64,000 nucleotides of DNA from Perilla frutescens (GCA_026008535.1 BRKX01000014.1:682001-746000), one strand, 5' to 3'; counted from the first letter of the stretch, positions 47,423-58,520 are shown. Translations and numbers: made by a program. The notes: generated by a model not told the origin, from the letters alone.

Positions 47423-50400
47423 TCAACTGCAACACAAAATTACATTAATCCACTTAAATTTTAGTTCAATTAAAGAACGGGAAAGTGGTGGAGTAATTAA
47501 GATAGATACCGTGGGAAAGATGAGCGTTAGGAATTGATCGAGTTGGTTGCTGTAGTATTCCCTCCACGGCTTGAACAACGCAGCTGGAACAAATACTGAT
47601 ACTAATCCAACTCCATATCCCAAACCGGTGATTATCAATTGCCAATCGTATTCTCTCTTATTCAACCTTTCTGCTGAATTCCCTTCCGGCGCATCGGGAT
47701 CACAACTTGCGTCCAAAGGAAATCCACACAACCCTGAATTTCCTTCGAAGCTTGATGCCGAAAAGGTTTGGAATTGGGAACCAGTTGGGATCATTCCGAC
47801 TAGCTCATTGTATGACAAATTCAAGAATGAAAGGAAATTCAGATATGTGAGCTGTTTTGGTATTTCTCCTGTTAGAATGTTCATCGAAAGATCCAGTGAT
47901 CCAAGCTGTTTCAAATTCCCAATTGTGTTGGGAATTATGCCTGTGAAAGCGTTGTGGGATAAGTTGAGAATGTAAAGCGAACTGAGATCACCAACTGTTT
48001 GTGGTATTTCCCCACTGAAGTTATTGCATGAGAAATCAATAGAAGTAAAGACTGTCAAAATCTTGACCAGCTCCAGCTCTAGACCTTTGATAGCTTTTCG
48101 TATTTTCCAGCCACAGCCCCCTTACCTGTTGCTGGAGAAGAAGAAGAAGAGGGGCTCACTTGTTGGGTGAAGAAGAAATATTCAGCGAGAATTAATAGTC
48201 TGCAGCAGACCTAGGGTCTAGGGAGAAAGAATAGAGATAGCCGTAGCCTATAGGGACTAGGGTCTAGACATCTAGCTAATAATTTGTATTATTTAATTAT
48301 AACATAGTTAAATTAAAAAAGTGTTGTTTTAAAAACACACTTTTACTAAAAAAACAAATGGTTTAATTTATTGCAATTCAATCCAAAGTCAACAACTTAA
48401 AAATCGACGCCTCCAATTTGAAGAAGACTCAAGCAAGAAAAAAAAAATTCTTTCACATTACTCTCGCTGCGAAGCTGCGTATCACACTAAACAAAATTGA
48501 GGTATTTTTTTTTTTCAATTTTTTGTTTAAAATTATTAAGTCTCATATTTATATAGTTATATTTGTAGATTATGAAATCAATTGTGGCTGTTTGAATTCA
48601 ATTCAAATTTATTTTCTTAACTTGGAATGAGAAATTAGGGTTTGAGCTTTGTGTTTGAATTTGGGATATTGGATTAGTTGAAATTGGAATGAATTGTGGT
48701 TATTTGAATCCAATTGTATTTGTAAATTGGAATGAATTGTGGGTTATGACTGTTTGAATTCAATTATTATTTATTTTTCTAAGTTGGAATGAAATTTGAT
48801 TTTCGGCTTTGTGTTTGAATTGGGACATTGGATTAGTTGAAATTGAAAGATCATTATTCTTAATTTTATTTTGAAATTTTTATTTATGTAGAATATGGAG
48901 TGATTTGTAAAAAGATATCGTAGTGGTCTATCATCATCCTCTTCCAATGAACCTAATGCTAATGATTCTGTGGAAAATCAATCTCGGATAGCCCCCCGTG
49001 AAAAAATTATTCTATACAAATATTAGCCCCCTAGAAAAAAAATTCTGGTTCCGCCCCTGACTGCATCCTTTGATAGACAATTTGTTGTGTCCAAGCTCCA
49101 GTCTTGTGAGGTTGGGAAGCCTTTGAATCATTTCCAGCTTTAAGGTGCCATTGAATAGGTTTGAAGAAAGTGATAGAGCACTCAACCCCTTCAGTTTGAA
49201 GAAAGACTCTGGAATAGAACCTTCAAGCCGGTTACTGCTCAAATCTAATGTATCCAGAATAAATGGATTTGAAATGGGAAATTCATCAATCTGGCCACTA
49301 AATTTATTGTTGGAAAGCTGGAGTTGCTGCAGTGAAGGAAGACTGAAGAGAGACTTGGGAATTGTCCCACTGAGAAACTTGCTTCCTAAATTTATGTTTA
49401 TAAGATTGGAGAGGCCTTCAAAATGCTTGGAAGAAAGTGAACCTGTTAGAGAATTATGACTAAGGTCTAGGTAGGTAAGTTTATTGGACATGCTAAAAGG
49501 GGGTATTGAACCTGTGAATGAGTTCACTGAGAAATCAATGTTGACGAGTTCCGTCAGATTAGAGATGGTGGACGGAATCATTCCGGTGAAGTTGCAGTTA
49601 GAGAGGTCTATCTTAGACTAACTAGGCAACATACCTGAGAAATTAGTGTAGCTAAGCACCATAGTCCTAAATTTGCTTCTCCGAGGAAATTGTGGTATGG
49701 TGCCACTGAGCAGCCTATTGTTGGACAAATCCAGAGTCTGTAGAGTGGGTACCAGGAAGATGGTATCTGGAAAGGTACCTTGCAGAAAGCAATTGCCGAT
49801 GGTCAAGGTTGTCAAATTTGAAAAATTTGCAATGAATTCAGGGACCGTTGTTGACAGATTGTTCCCATCGAGATAGAGAATAGACAGAGAATGAAGCCCT
49901 GCAAGGGAAGAATCCAGAGGGCCTGATAGACCACAACTGCGCAAGCTCAAAGTCCTTAAATCAGGTAAAGAAGAAGACAATGCTTGGCACCAGTCACCTT
50001 TTTGAGCAGAAATGTTGACATTGTCAAGATGAAGTTCTCTAAGCCCCGTGAGATTCTGAACAAGTATCTGCAAATTTGGATTCTCAAGTTTTAGTGGCTG
50101 AGCTCCTACATATAAGGTGGAGAGATCAAGAACAACCAAGCTTCTCAATGTCGAGACTTCAATTGGAACCTGTCCTTCAAAGCCTGCATCTGACAAATTC
50201 AGGTGTGTCAAATTGGTAAGATTCTGAAGTCCCTTTGGAATCTGAACGCCGTTGAAGAAGTTGAAACCCAGATTCAGCTTTTGAAGAAATTGAAGGCGGA
50301 AGAGGCCAGTCGAGTTCTCAATCCCACTGGAAATTGACTCGTTCGCCAGGTTCAAACTGATCACATGTCCTGCTCCATCACAGTCTACCCCATCCCATTT

Positions 50401-50643
50401 GCAGCAGTCATCACTCTGGTTCCAATTCACCAGCTTAGTGGAGAACTCCGAGTCAAATACAAGGCCGTTCTTCAACTGCAGCAATAAGAACCTTTGATCA
50501 TCAAGGCATAGAGTAGAAACCCGAGCAACAAACAGAATTTGGAACAAGGATATCAAGAGAAACCACGAAAGGCCTCGAATTCTCATTGAACTAAGCAATA
50601 TGACTGTCAAGCAAGCAACTTTACTTTTGTTCCTTATGAGCAT
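47423..50643 (-). pseudogene. Broken Ve2-like RLP copy
   Basis: A paralogue of the RLP at 18944-22357, in the same orientation. The N-terminal part (from Met at 50586, after an optional upstream extension to 50643) covers signal peptide, LRRNT and about 300 residues of LRRs. It ends at an in-frame TAG (about 49620) where 21 bases are missing relative to the intact copy. LRR coding resumes to about 49077. About 1 kb of LRR sequence is then missing and replaced by about 980 bp of foreign DNA. The 3' part (47511-48093) encodes the last LRRs and the membrane helix. The tail differs from the intact copy: a consensus intron (47427-47509, minus strand) could join it to a short downstream exon, which would remove the long Ve2-like tail. 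No full receptor can be made. Confidence 0.85.
48094..49066. mobile_element. Foreign DNA with hAT-type features inside RLP-B
   Basis: The block lies between RLP fragments and is bordered by CCTTTGATAG on both sides (48084-48093 and 49067-49076). The right end carries TTCTGGTTCCGCCCCTG, whose complement CAGGGGCGGAACCAG is a common hAT terminus. Around 48897-48960 a broken frame resembles the start of a hAT transposase (KRYRSGLSSSSSSNEP). An internal imperfect tandem repeat (about 48572-48845, unit with TTGGATTAGTTGAAATTG) is present. The left terminus is not clear, and adjacent RLP sequence is deleted, so this is not a simple insertion. Confidence 0.6.
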
Positions 50644-50649
50644 GGCATA

Positions 50650-51200
50650 GACAGTACACTTTTACCCACAGACAAATAAGGTTTGATTAGTAACCAAATT
50701 ACTGTCAGCCAGATTTATTTACCCAGTGCAATCTATCTCTTTCATGTGGTTTGTGGCTATTGCAGATGACTGAGTTTACTCGATTCATATATTTAGGTAG
50801 TGTGGTCACGGGTTCCTTTGTACGAGAAAAGAACTTCATTTCCTTTATTTATGATTGTTTTATCTTTAATTATTTTAATTTCATAAATAGAACGACATCT
50901 ACAAATTGATTTATATAAAATGCATTTATGATACCAAAAGACATATAGGAAGCTTGACTTTGGAGACTATCAGTCCACCATAGAATAACACAGTCGCGTA
51001 GACTTGGACCATTTTACGTTGACTTGGCCATATGCATAAGTAGAATATATGAATTTGTATATAAGTAGTGCCAGTTGTGGGGTTGGCTACTTGGCTTCTT
51101 AGTTCTTTGAAGCTTGCCGTATTTAATAATCGAATAAGCATAACTCAACTAAAGGAATGGTGGACAATTATTTATTTTGTATGACTAAGGGAGTGGAAGT
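50650..51200. other. Upstream region of RLP-B, no gene seen
   Basis: Noncoding by eye. It separates RLP-B from the segment (51205-51895) shared with 26362-27010. Confidence 0.5.
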
Positions 51201-51204
51201 TTTT

Positions 51205-51895
51205 TTATGGACAAGTTGTTTCGCTTTTGGTCCCATATATTATTAGGTTGGACCCGTATAAATAGGTTGAAATGATATCGATTGAATTAATTGTTCTCTC
51301 TTTTTTCCCCAGTACGTGTAAATATAATCACACAAATAATAGCTAGAATTGTTGTCTTGCATGTTTTATTTCAATTCATATTTTATGTTCTACATATATA
51401 ACAATAACATAGGTGATGTAAATTAAAAAAACAAAACAAGAAACTGAAACATTCTAAGCAAAATTAATGAACAGCATACCTCTCTCTATATATATAATAA
51501 TAGGAGATGGAAATCTTCTGTTTACTTTGACTGAATTGAAACAAAGTGTGTTTTTTGAATCTAAATATAATAGTTGGTAAATATTAAGAAGTAATAAAAT
51601 GCAAATTAAATAGATAACTCAAATCATGAAAACTAATTCCATTAGTTTTATTGGATTAGTCATTTATTATGTCATAGCCTCATAATTATTTTGACCAAAA
51701 TTGTGCAAACATCATATTAATTGGCCTGACTTTAAGAATTATAGTATATATAAATAACTAAATATTGTATTTTTATTAGTCGGTTTTATTCTTCTAGCAA
51801 AAACTACCCCCAAGGTCATCTGTCCCTTGTTAAGTGACTTGACTCAACTTTGATATTTTGTGGAAATTTACCTATTTTTTCTCAATCTTTTTTTC
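51205..51895. repeat. Duplicate of 26362-27010 (RLP upstream segment)
   Basis: Long collinear similarity in the same orientation, for example TTTGATATTTTGTGGAAATT and TTATGTCATAGCCTCATAAT versus TTATGTCATGGCCTCATAAT. Small insertions distinguish the copies (51509-51555 is unique to this one). This supports duplication of a block holding the RLP gene and its upstream DNA. Confidence 0.8.
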
Positions 51896-52470
51896 GATTT
51901 TTGAGTTTCCTTTGCCCCTCCTTAGCCTTCAACGCCTGCAATTTTCCACGATTATAATACCCCACTACAAGAAATGCAAGCCTGTATCCAAACAAATTCA
52001 GCGGCGTCACATTATCCTTGATCACAGACCACGAAAATGCAATCAATAACCAATCCTTCACAACTCCAGTCACATTCATGGTCAAAGCTAAAGTCTTCCC
52101 CACCATAAAAAACACAGCCAAATTCAACGCAAATGCACACACACAATTAGTCCCAAATATCAATAAATCGAATTCAAGCCCAAATCTGATTCCTCAACAA
52201 TGGAAACTCAACAAACAGCCACGGAATCGAGAGAAAAGCGAAGGAACTCGGTGCGACGTAGTATAACGAAGTAATTGGGTTCAAATTAATCGCTTTCGAA
52301 GTGAGCAGAATCTGAATCAAAACCAACCTCGTAGCCTCGAAAACCACCGCGTTGAGCTGGAGCAAAATCCCCCGTGAATCGTACTTCACCTCGCCATAGG
52401 CGGCGATCGCCACGCCGGCAGAAATGGCGAGCATATTGAGCATGGTGTTGCTTTTGTACTTGAAGCCAGC
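51886..52470 (-). pseudogene. Captured sugar-phosphate/nucleotide-sugar translocator fragment
   Basis: Two minus-strand frames together match the C-terminal half of plant drug/metabolite-type transporters (the triose-phosphate translocator-like group). The first (from about 52470 to 52180) reads TMLNMLAISAGVAIAAYGEV, then EATRLVLIQILLTSK and SLYYVAPSSFAFLSIPWLFVEFPLLR. A frameshift near 52180 leads into IFGTNCVCAFALNLAVFFMV, then ALTMNVTGVVKDWLLIAFSW, then LQALKAKEGQRK. The N-terminal half of the protein is absent. The upstream junction falls at a CCAGCGATCGCTGG palindrome (52466-52479) belonging to the adjacent transposon, so this looks like gene-fragment capture rather than a decayed resident gene. 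Confidence 0.8.
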
Positions 52471-52789
52471 GATCGCTGGGAATTAGGTAATTAAATACCC
52501 TCAGCGGTCGCTGGGGTACACCGCGCGCTGGGATGTCCGAATTCAACTCCTCAGCGGCCGCTGGAGTACACCGTGCGCTGGATTTTAAGAATTTATCAAA
52601 ATCTCATGTCCAAAGGTTGGATTTCATCCTTTGTATTTTTTATGTGATTTTGAGGTGAAATCCAATAGAATCAATGACTTTTCCATGGAGTTTTGAATAC
52701 AGTTGGATTTTTATAGACATTTTAAAATCTGTGTTGAATACCTCTGGATTTTTAAAGACTTTTAAAAGTCTGGATTGAATACACCCGTG
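52466..52789. mobile_element. Truncated transposon end (family of 5109-5963)
   Basis: The reverse complement matches 5158-5415 closely, from ACGGGTGTATTCAATCCAGA inward, including the block CCAACTGTATTCAAAACTC. The outer end is followed by TTA (52790-52792). Subterminal palindromes CCAGCGATCGCTGG, CAGCGGTCGCTGG and CAGCGGCCGCTGG are present. The opposite terminal repeat beyond the transporter fragment was not found. Confidence 0.65.
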
Positions 52790-52910
52790 TTAGAGTATAT
52801 GACCCATTTCAATTGGGCTTCTAATTATTCGAGCATTGGGCCCAGACTACCCGGCCCACCGAGAAGGCCCATCTCTCACAACCCTAAGTCACCGACCTAT
52901 TTATTAGGTA

Positions 52911-53252
52911 CTGTTGATGTTGGCCCAATTGGCCTTTTCACTCTGGCCCATGTGACTTTCTATTTTCTACCCGGCCCAACCCTTAACCCTTAACCCTAAA
53001 CTGTCGTTCCATCTCCCTCATTAATCAGCATAATTGCTGATGACTATTCTCTATGTTCTGGAACCCTCTATAACATGCGAGAGAGCCCTCTTCTCTCCTA
53101 AGGCACTCTCTGATCCCTAACCCTAATCTGAAAAGCTCTCTCTCTCTGTGTTCTCTGCCGCCGTTCTCGGTTTCTCTGGCTGGAATCTGACCGTGATTCC
53201 TGTTGGCCTATGAGTGTAGACGGCTGGGCTGTCCTCTGAGATTGAAAGCTTG
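52911..53252. repeat. Direct repeat copy 1: promoter-like segment
   Basis: Matches 53625-53972 in direct orientation over about 345 bp. It contains GGCCCA-type site II motifs (also just upstream, 52800-52870) and CCTTAACCCTTAACCCTAAA telo-box-like repeats (about 52981-53000). In plants this combination marks promoters of translation and growth genes. A splice-donor-like TTG|GTATGTG follows at 53252/53253. Confidence 0.7.
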
Positions 53253-53360
53253 GTATGTGCATGGTCCCCATCATCAATCTCATTCACATTCTGAGACTCA
53301 TTTCATCAACAGCATAACTTTGATGACTTTTTTTCTTCTTCCTTGAATCCTCACTCGCAG

Positions 53361-53543
53361 AGACTTTTTGAGATTTTCCACAACTTGAGTGTTCAAACAT
53401 ACAGCAAACTGGAGAAGGCAATTCCAGGATTCAACGAGATTATGGTGAAAGTCCAAGCCGAGGCTGCTAAAAAGGCTGAAAGAAGGAAAGCAAAGAGGGA
53501 AGCCGAAAAGAAAGCAAATGAGGAGAGGAAGGCGCTGCACTGA
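53361..53543 (+). CDS. Possible 3' exon of an unidentified Lys/Ala-rich protein
   Basis: After an acceptor-like CCTCACTCGCAG (ending 53360) an open frame encodes RLFEIFHNLSVQTYSKLEKA and then a highly charged helix (MVKVQAEAAKKAERRKAKRE onward), ending at TGA. I do not recognise the family. Together with the upstream promoter-like repeat and the donor at 53253 it could be the second exon of a small gene, but no upstream start in frame was found; an internal Met lies near 53441. It may equally be a stranded fragment of a larger gene. Confidence 0.35.
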   Translation, partial: RLFEIFHNLSVQTYSKLEKAIPGFNEIMVKVQAEAAKKAERRKAKREAEKKANEERKALH

Positions 53544-53624
53544 TTCCTCGCACTCAGTTAAGTTCTCACCTCATCTTTTGATTGTCTCCGATTAAGTTTC
53601 TCCCTCTGTGATGTTTGTTTCTTC

Positions 53625-53972
53625 CTGTTGAGGTTGGCCCAATTGGCCTTTCTCCCCCAGGCCCATTTGATTTATTTCCTACCCGGCCCACTACCCTTAA
53701 CCCTTAACCCTAATGTGGCGTTCCATCTCCCTCATTAACTCTCACTTAATTTGATTTTCTTTTCCAAAGCTTTCCTACCATTTATAACATTTGAGAGAGT
53801 TCCTCTCTCTCTCAAGCCAGTCACCGATCTCTAACCCTAATCTGAAAAGCTCTCTCTCTCTCTCACTGTGTTTATTGCCGTCGGTCTTGGTTTCTGTGGC
53901 CGGAATCTGACCGTGATTTCTGTTGGCCTATGAGTGTAGATGGCTGGGCTGTTTTCTGAGAAAGAAAGCTTG
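53625..53972. repeat. Direct repeat copy 2: promoter-like segment
   Basis: Begins CTGTTGAGGTTGGCCCAATT and repeats the site II/telo-box segment of 52911-53252. Its TGTTG start (53626) and the downstream CAACA directly before a primer-binding site (54432) would fit a Copia LTR of about 800 bp (53626-54432). The 5' half of such an LTR would then be this promoter-like sequence. Confidence 0.6.
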
Positions 53973-54433
53973 AGTGCGCTTCAAGGGTGATCATTTCACC
54001 ATCCCCTCCCTGGTCTGGGTCTTTTCCGATCGCCGGAGTTGCCGTCGCCGTCTCCAGTGGGTAAATCTGAGCCCCCGTGCCCCGCGCACACTTTTTCCAC
54101 CTCTGACCCTTCTCTGTCTTTTCTTGTCACTTTGATTCACAGCTTCATACTCTTTGTACTTACTACTCTTGCTCACTATTGGGCAGATTCATACGTTGGT
54201 GCCTTAGTCTGTGAGGAACCCTTGTAGATCCAACTGTTTTACTGCTTCTGAGGCTCCCTCTCGGTGTTGTCCCTCTTACCGTGAAGCCTGAAGTTTGATT
54301 TCTCTTATAATCACTTGTAATAGCTTGTAATAGCTTTCTTTTTTGGTCTTGCTACTTGAGTAGCTAGTGAAAGAGACCGCAAGTGGTAGGAAAACAAGAA
54401 GTGTAATCCCTAGCCGGGTCTGTACCACAACAG

Positions 54434-54446
54434 TGGTATCAGAGCC
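54434..54446 (+). other. Retrotransposon primer-binding site (tRNA-iMet)
   Basis: TGGTATCAGAGCC is the complement of the 3' end of initiator methionine tRNA, the standard primer site of plant Copia elements. It follows a CAACA end by one base, so a 5' LTR should end at about 54432. The gag frame at 56781 is likely part of the same element. Confidence 0.8.
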
Positions 54447-56780
54447 ACGGTTTGACCTGGCCGGGGGCACTCTCCTACCTCTATCTCTTTCACCCCGCCG
54501 CCGGTAAGGGCCGCACCTTTATTCGCCCCCGTCGGGCTCACTTGATAGGTAAGACCAATTCTCCCCTTCCTGGGAGAATTGTCTCTGGTATTATCCTAAA
54601 TCCCTAAAACTCCTCTGTGGTACTTGTCGATCCTATGCCTTTGTTGCTTCCGCTCTTGTCTCTGTAATTTCCTTGGCATTCAAAGCCTTTCCTCATTTCT
54701 TGCTTACGGTCGGGACCGTCTCGACTCCCCTGTGGGTTTCCTCAAAGCGGGTTGTCCTGATAGCAAATTTGAGTAAGGAATTACCGTAGAAAAGAGGGTA
54801 TTAGGGTTCTGTGCATATTTTCTGGTGATTACCTGCTGTTGCTTTGGCTTTTCTTGGTTATTTGTGAATTTGTGGTCTTCTGGCTGTGTGATTCCTATTT
54901 TAGTTGGAATCTGTGTTGAAATCTCTTGTGAAAAGAGTTTCTGTGGATTGACTTAGCGTTCTAAGTCTGGTTTCTTGGCTAATTTGGGTTTTGGGATTTA
55001 CCTGAGTGAACCCCTGCTCCACAGATCAATCTGTGCTGAGAACTGGGCTAGCCTCAGCTCTAGATTCCCCTTGTGCACTGGCACACCGTCGTTTTAGTGT
55101 GCAAAAATACACTTGCAGGCAAATAGTCCACAAATGCTTAATCTGCCCTCAACGGCTAGTATAGCTGGTGAAGACGGATGTCGATCCCACGAGGAGTGTT
55201 TATAACCTTCTGTCTTTTCTTAGTTTTGGTTTGGGTCTTCAGTGTCACTCTAAAAACCTTGCTAATAAACTTAAACTAACTAAATGCTGAAAAGGAAATC
55301 ACAAGAGAAAATATTAGTAATAAAAGTGTTCAAGTCAAAGCATCAAGTCATTCGGTAGGTATGCGCAATCCCGGGCAAAACACATGTAATTACCACTACT
55401 ACCCGTTGTGCCCACACTAGCAGAAAGGCCAAAAACCGAATCCCTATGGCCAAATATGGGTAATTGTCACTTTGAGGGTTAACCGGTTATAGGAAATGGA
55501 TACGATCGGCCACTCCCCAATCACTTCTTACATTATATCGTCTAGATGATACGATCGGCACCTAGGGACCTAACTATACAGGAACCTAAGGAGAGAATCA
55601 CACAAAGGTTTTGCAGGTATAGCAGCTTTGAGGGCAAAAGCGACCCGATTCTAGTAGGTTTGACACGGTCTTGTGCCTGCATATACTACTCAATCTAAAC
55701 TACCAAGGCTGTCACCCCCGGACTTGTTACTATGCGGGTATCGAGGCATGGGTCACCTATACACTCCCACGTAACTAACACTAGCACCAGTTAATCAGAA
55801 ATGCGCGCTTTCATCTCCAACCACCCTTTACCTATGTCTAAGTGAAAAACAAGTTAAGATTGTGAACCCTTAAGGCTTTAAAGTCCGATTACCTCATGCA
55901 CATATTCTACCCTTAGACCATTACTTTAACTTGAACAGTGGATACTTAGCCACTAAACATAGAAACGAAAGTAAAAGAAATGATAAAAGACATCTTACTT
56001 GGAAAGGAAATAACTCGATTTACTACTGGGCCCAACCCCAGCTTTGCCAACAAAACAACTGAACTACCTTCTTGTGGGCAAACCGCCAGCTTCAGGCAGA
56101 CAGAATATCCAGAAACTAAACTACGTACGAAAACAGTAAATTGTATCTTGAGGTGCAAAAACCCGACACCTGTGTACGCACCCCTAATATGAAAACAGAT
56201 AAAAGTATTTATAGCAAATGAATTAAGGCTTCAAGCAGCCCAGATTTCACCCACGCAGGGGTTCTTGCACTCCTCCACTTCCTCATGTTAATGCTCCATG
56301 TTCTTCCTTGATTTTATGAGTGTAGCAACAAACCCTAGCGTCTCCAGCAGCTTTCTGATGTCCCCACTTCCTTCCCAACGTGCTTAGACCTCCCAAGACT
56401 CGGAACTGACCGCCACATCACCTCCACGTGCATATAGGAACTGTCCCGCGATTCTGTTGCGCAATTCTCGCAACAACTTTGACTGGGTCCTCGGCAGGCA
56501 AATCAGTCCTTTGTGCCCTCAGCATAAATAGCACCTGTCTGTGCCTATTGTGGTGGTTTTGTGCCCTCAGCCTCCTGCAATCAGCTTTACCCCCAACACT
56601 AGACCAGACTCTATACTAAACACTTTAAAAAGGGTGTAAAAATATAAAGGAAAAAGCACGAATTTGAGTCTTCATCATGCACCCATTTTTAAGCCTGTGG
56701 AGGTGCTTCCTCCTGCTTCTGGGTAAAATTTGTGTTTTTGTTGTGTTTGTGGAATCATCTATGAATTTGTGGATCTTTGA
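54447..56780. other. Retroelement leader and unrecognised noncoding insert
   Basis: This 2.3-kb stretch between the primer-binding site and gag is longer than a usual Copia leader. The part from about 55090 to about 56600 (from TGTGCAAAAATACACTTGCA) has a different composition and no coding frame. It looks like an inserted sequence, but no terminal repeats or target duplication could be found. Confidence 0.45.
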
Positions 56781-57905
56781 GTGAATTGTGTGAAAATGAA
56801 TAATTTGAGTGCAGTTCCTTTCAATGGAAATGATGATTTTGGTGATTGGCAAACAAGAGTTGAATGTATTTTAACAAAAGAAAATCTGCAAGATGCCATA
56901 TTTGAAAGAATTGATGAAACTGAAGCAGATAAAAATCTTGTTAAAATGAATGCTGGTGCAAGGGCTACCATTTTGCTAAATCTGAGTAGTGCTGTGGTAA
57001 GACAAGTCTCACATCATAGGTGTGCAAAAGACTTGTGGGATGCTTTGACTTCTTTATTTGTTGCAAAATCTGAAGAGTCTGCATATTCCCTTCAAAATCA
57101 GATCATGACTTTTCAAATGGATCCTTCAAAGGATGTTGACTCAAATATGCATGATTTTAATAAACTTTTAAAGGATTTGAAACTTGTTGGGGATGACACT
57201 CTTGAAAAATATGCCCCTCAGATTCTTCTTGGTGCTATTCCTGAAGTATTTTCTGAAGTAAAATCTGCATTAAAGTATGGAGGGTCTAAAGTTACATGTA
57301 ACATGATAGTGTCTGGGTTAAAGGCAAAAGAAAATGAACTGAAAAAATTACAATCAAAGCCTTTGCAGAATGAAATACTCTATGTTAACAGGAACAACAA
57401 CATGAAGTCATTCAGTAGACCAAACCCTGAAAATCCTAGTGTCCTTGCTGCTGAAAGGCATAGGAGAGAAATGAACACCACCCACAATCTCCCCAATCAT
57501 ACCAGAACACATAATCTTGTTGAGATTCATTCCCAAAATCCCAGAAATCAAAGTCAACACCAAAACTTTGGTCATCATTCCTCTCTTCATCTTCCCAGAA
57601 GCCAAAATTTCCCTTCCCAACATCAAAACCCTGATTTTAAGCCCAAAAAGACCTGCTGGAATTGTGGGAAACCAGGGCACTTCTCCAGTAGATGCAAACA
57701 ACCAAAAAGGGGCAGGGGGTTTGGGAATAACCATGCTAATAATGTGATGCACTTTGAACATCCTGCTAATCATGTTTACAAAGATGAAGATTATGACTAT
57801 CATGAAAATGGTGAACTATATATGGTGCATTCTGACTGTGATTTCCAATTCATCAACTTTTTATTATATATATTATTGGGTCGGGTCGGGTGGAGATCCG
57901 TCTAA
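56781..57905 (+). CDS. Truncated Copia-type gag polyprotein
   Basis: An open frame of 374 codons; Met at 56796 may be the real start (MNNLSAVPFNGNDDFGDWQT). The N-terminal two thirds form a gag domain of the Copia UBN2/retrotran_gag type (KDLWDALTSLF and LLGAIPEVFSEVKSAL regions). A CCHC zinc knuckle follows at about residues 290-305 (CWNCGKPGHFSSRC). Gag packages element RNA in virus-like particles. Homology ends near 57840, and the last 20 or so residues read into unrelated DNA (GGGTCGGGTCGGGTGG). Protease, integrase and reverse transcriptase are absent, so the element is dead. Confidence 0.8.
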   Translation: MNCVKMNNLSAVPFNGNDDFGDWQTRVECILTKENLQDAIFERIDETEADKNLVKMNAGARATILLNLSSAVVRQVSHHRCAKDLWDALTSLFVAKSEESAYSLQNQIMTFQMDPSKDVDSNMHDFNKLLKDLKLVGDDTLEKYAPQILLGAIPEVFSEVKSALKYGGSKVTCNMIVSGLKAKENELKKLQSKPLQNEILYVNRNNNMKSFSRPNPENPSVLAAERHRREMNTTHNLPNHTRTHNLVEIHSQNPRNQSQHQNFGHHSSLHLPRSQNFPSQHQNPDFKPKKTCWNCGKPGHFSSRCKQPKRGRGFGNNHANNVMHFEHPANHVYKDEDYDYHENGELYMVHSDCDFQFINFLLYILLGRVGWRSV

Positions 57906-58456
57906 CGTAAGGGACCCATTAGACGGTCTCACACAAGTCTGCCCCTATTAGAAAATAGGATTCAAATACTTTTGATCCCGATCCTTATATTTTTTATTTC
58001 GAATTTTATTTCTTGACTTCTTTTTATCTCAACTTTTAGAAAAATAATATTTTTAGTTTCAATACTAACAACTCAATTACATAGGTTAGCATTTCTGAAA
58101 AAGAAATTAATTGATTACTGAGCTGCATATTATTCCAAAAATTCTATATATTATGTGGCCGGTCTTCCATTTATTTACTGAACTGCATTTATCTAATAGT
58201 TACAGTTCCAGATCGAATATACTGAAATTAATTTTTATTGAAAAAAATGTCATTTTTCATGGTTACACTTACATCCTAAATTGAAAGTGCAAGGATGATG
58301 AGGGGCATTAAATTGATAAATTTTACAGCCTAGAATTGATCTTGGTGTTGATAACTTTTAATTAATAATTAAAATTAGTTACACTAGACCGACACGATTT
58401 AACGAAAATTAAAATTTCAAAAGTCAATTGGCTTCTTAGATCTGGATCAACTGCTC
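57850..58456. other. Intergenic DNA after the gag remnant
   Basis: Begins with a GC-rich junction (GGGTCGGGTCGGGTGGAGAT, then ATTAGACGGTCTCACACAAG), probably another repeat end, then AT-rich DNA without a gene. Confidence 0.45.
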
Positions 58457-58520
58457 AAGCCCTCACCATCCAACACTCGCTCCATCTTTTGAAACCAAGA
58501 AAGAGAAAGAAAAGAAAAAA

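Noticed and set aside
55090..56600. A complete LTR or TRIM element between primer-binding site and gag
   Set aside because: No matching ends or target duplication could be found, so only described as unrecognised insert.
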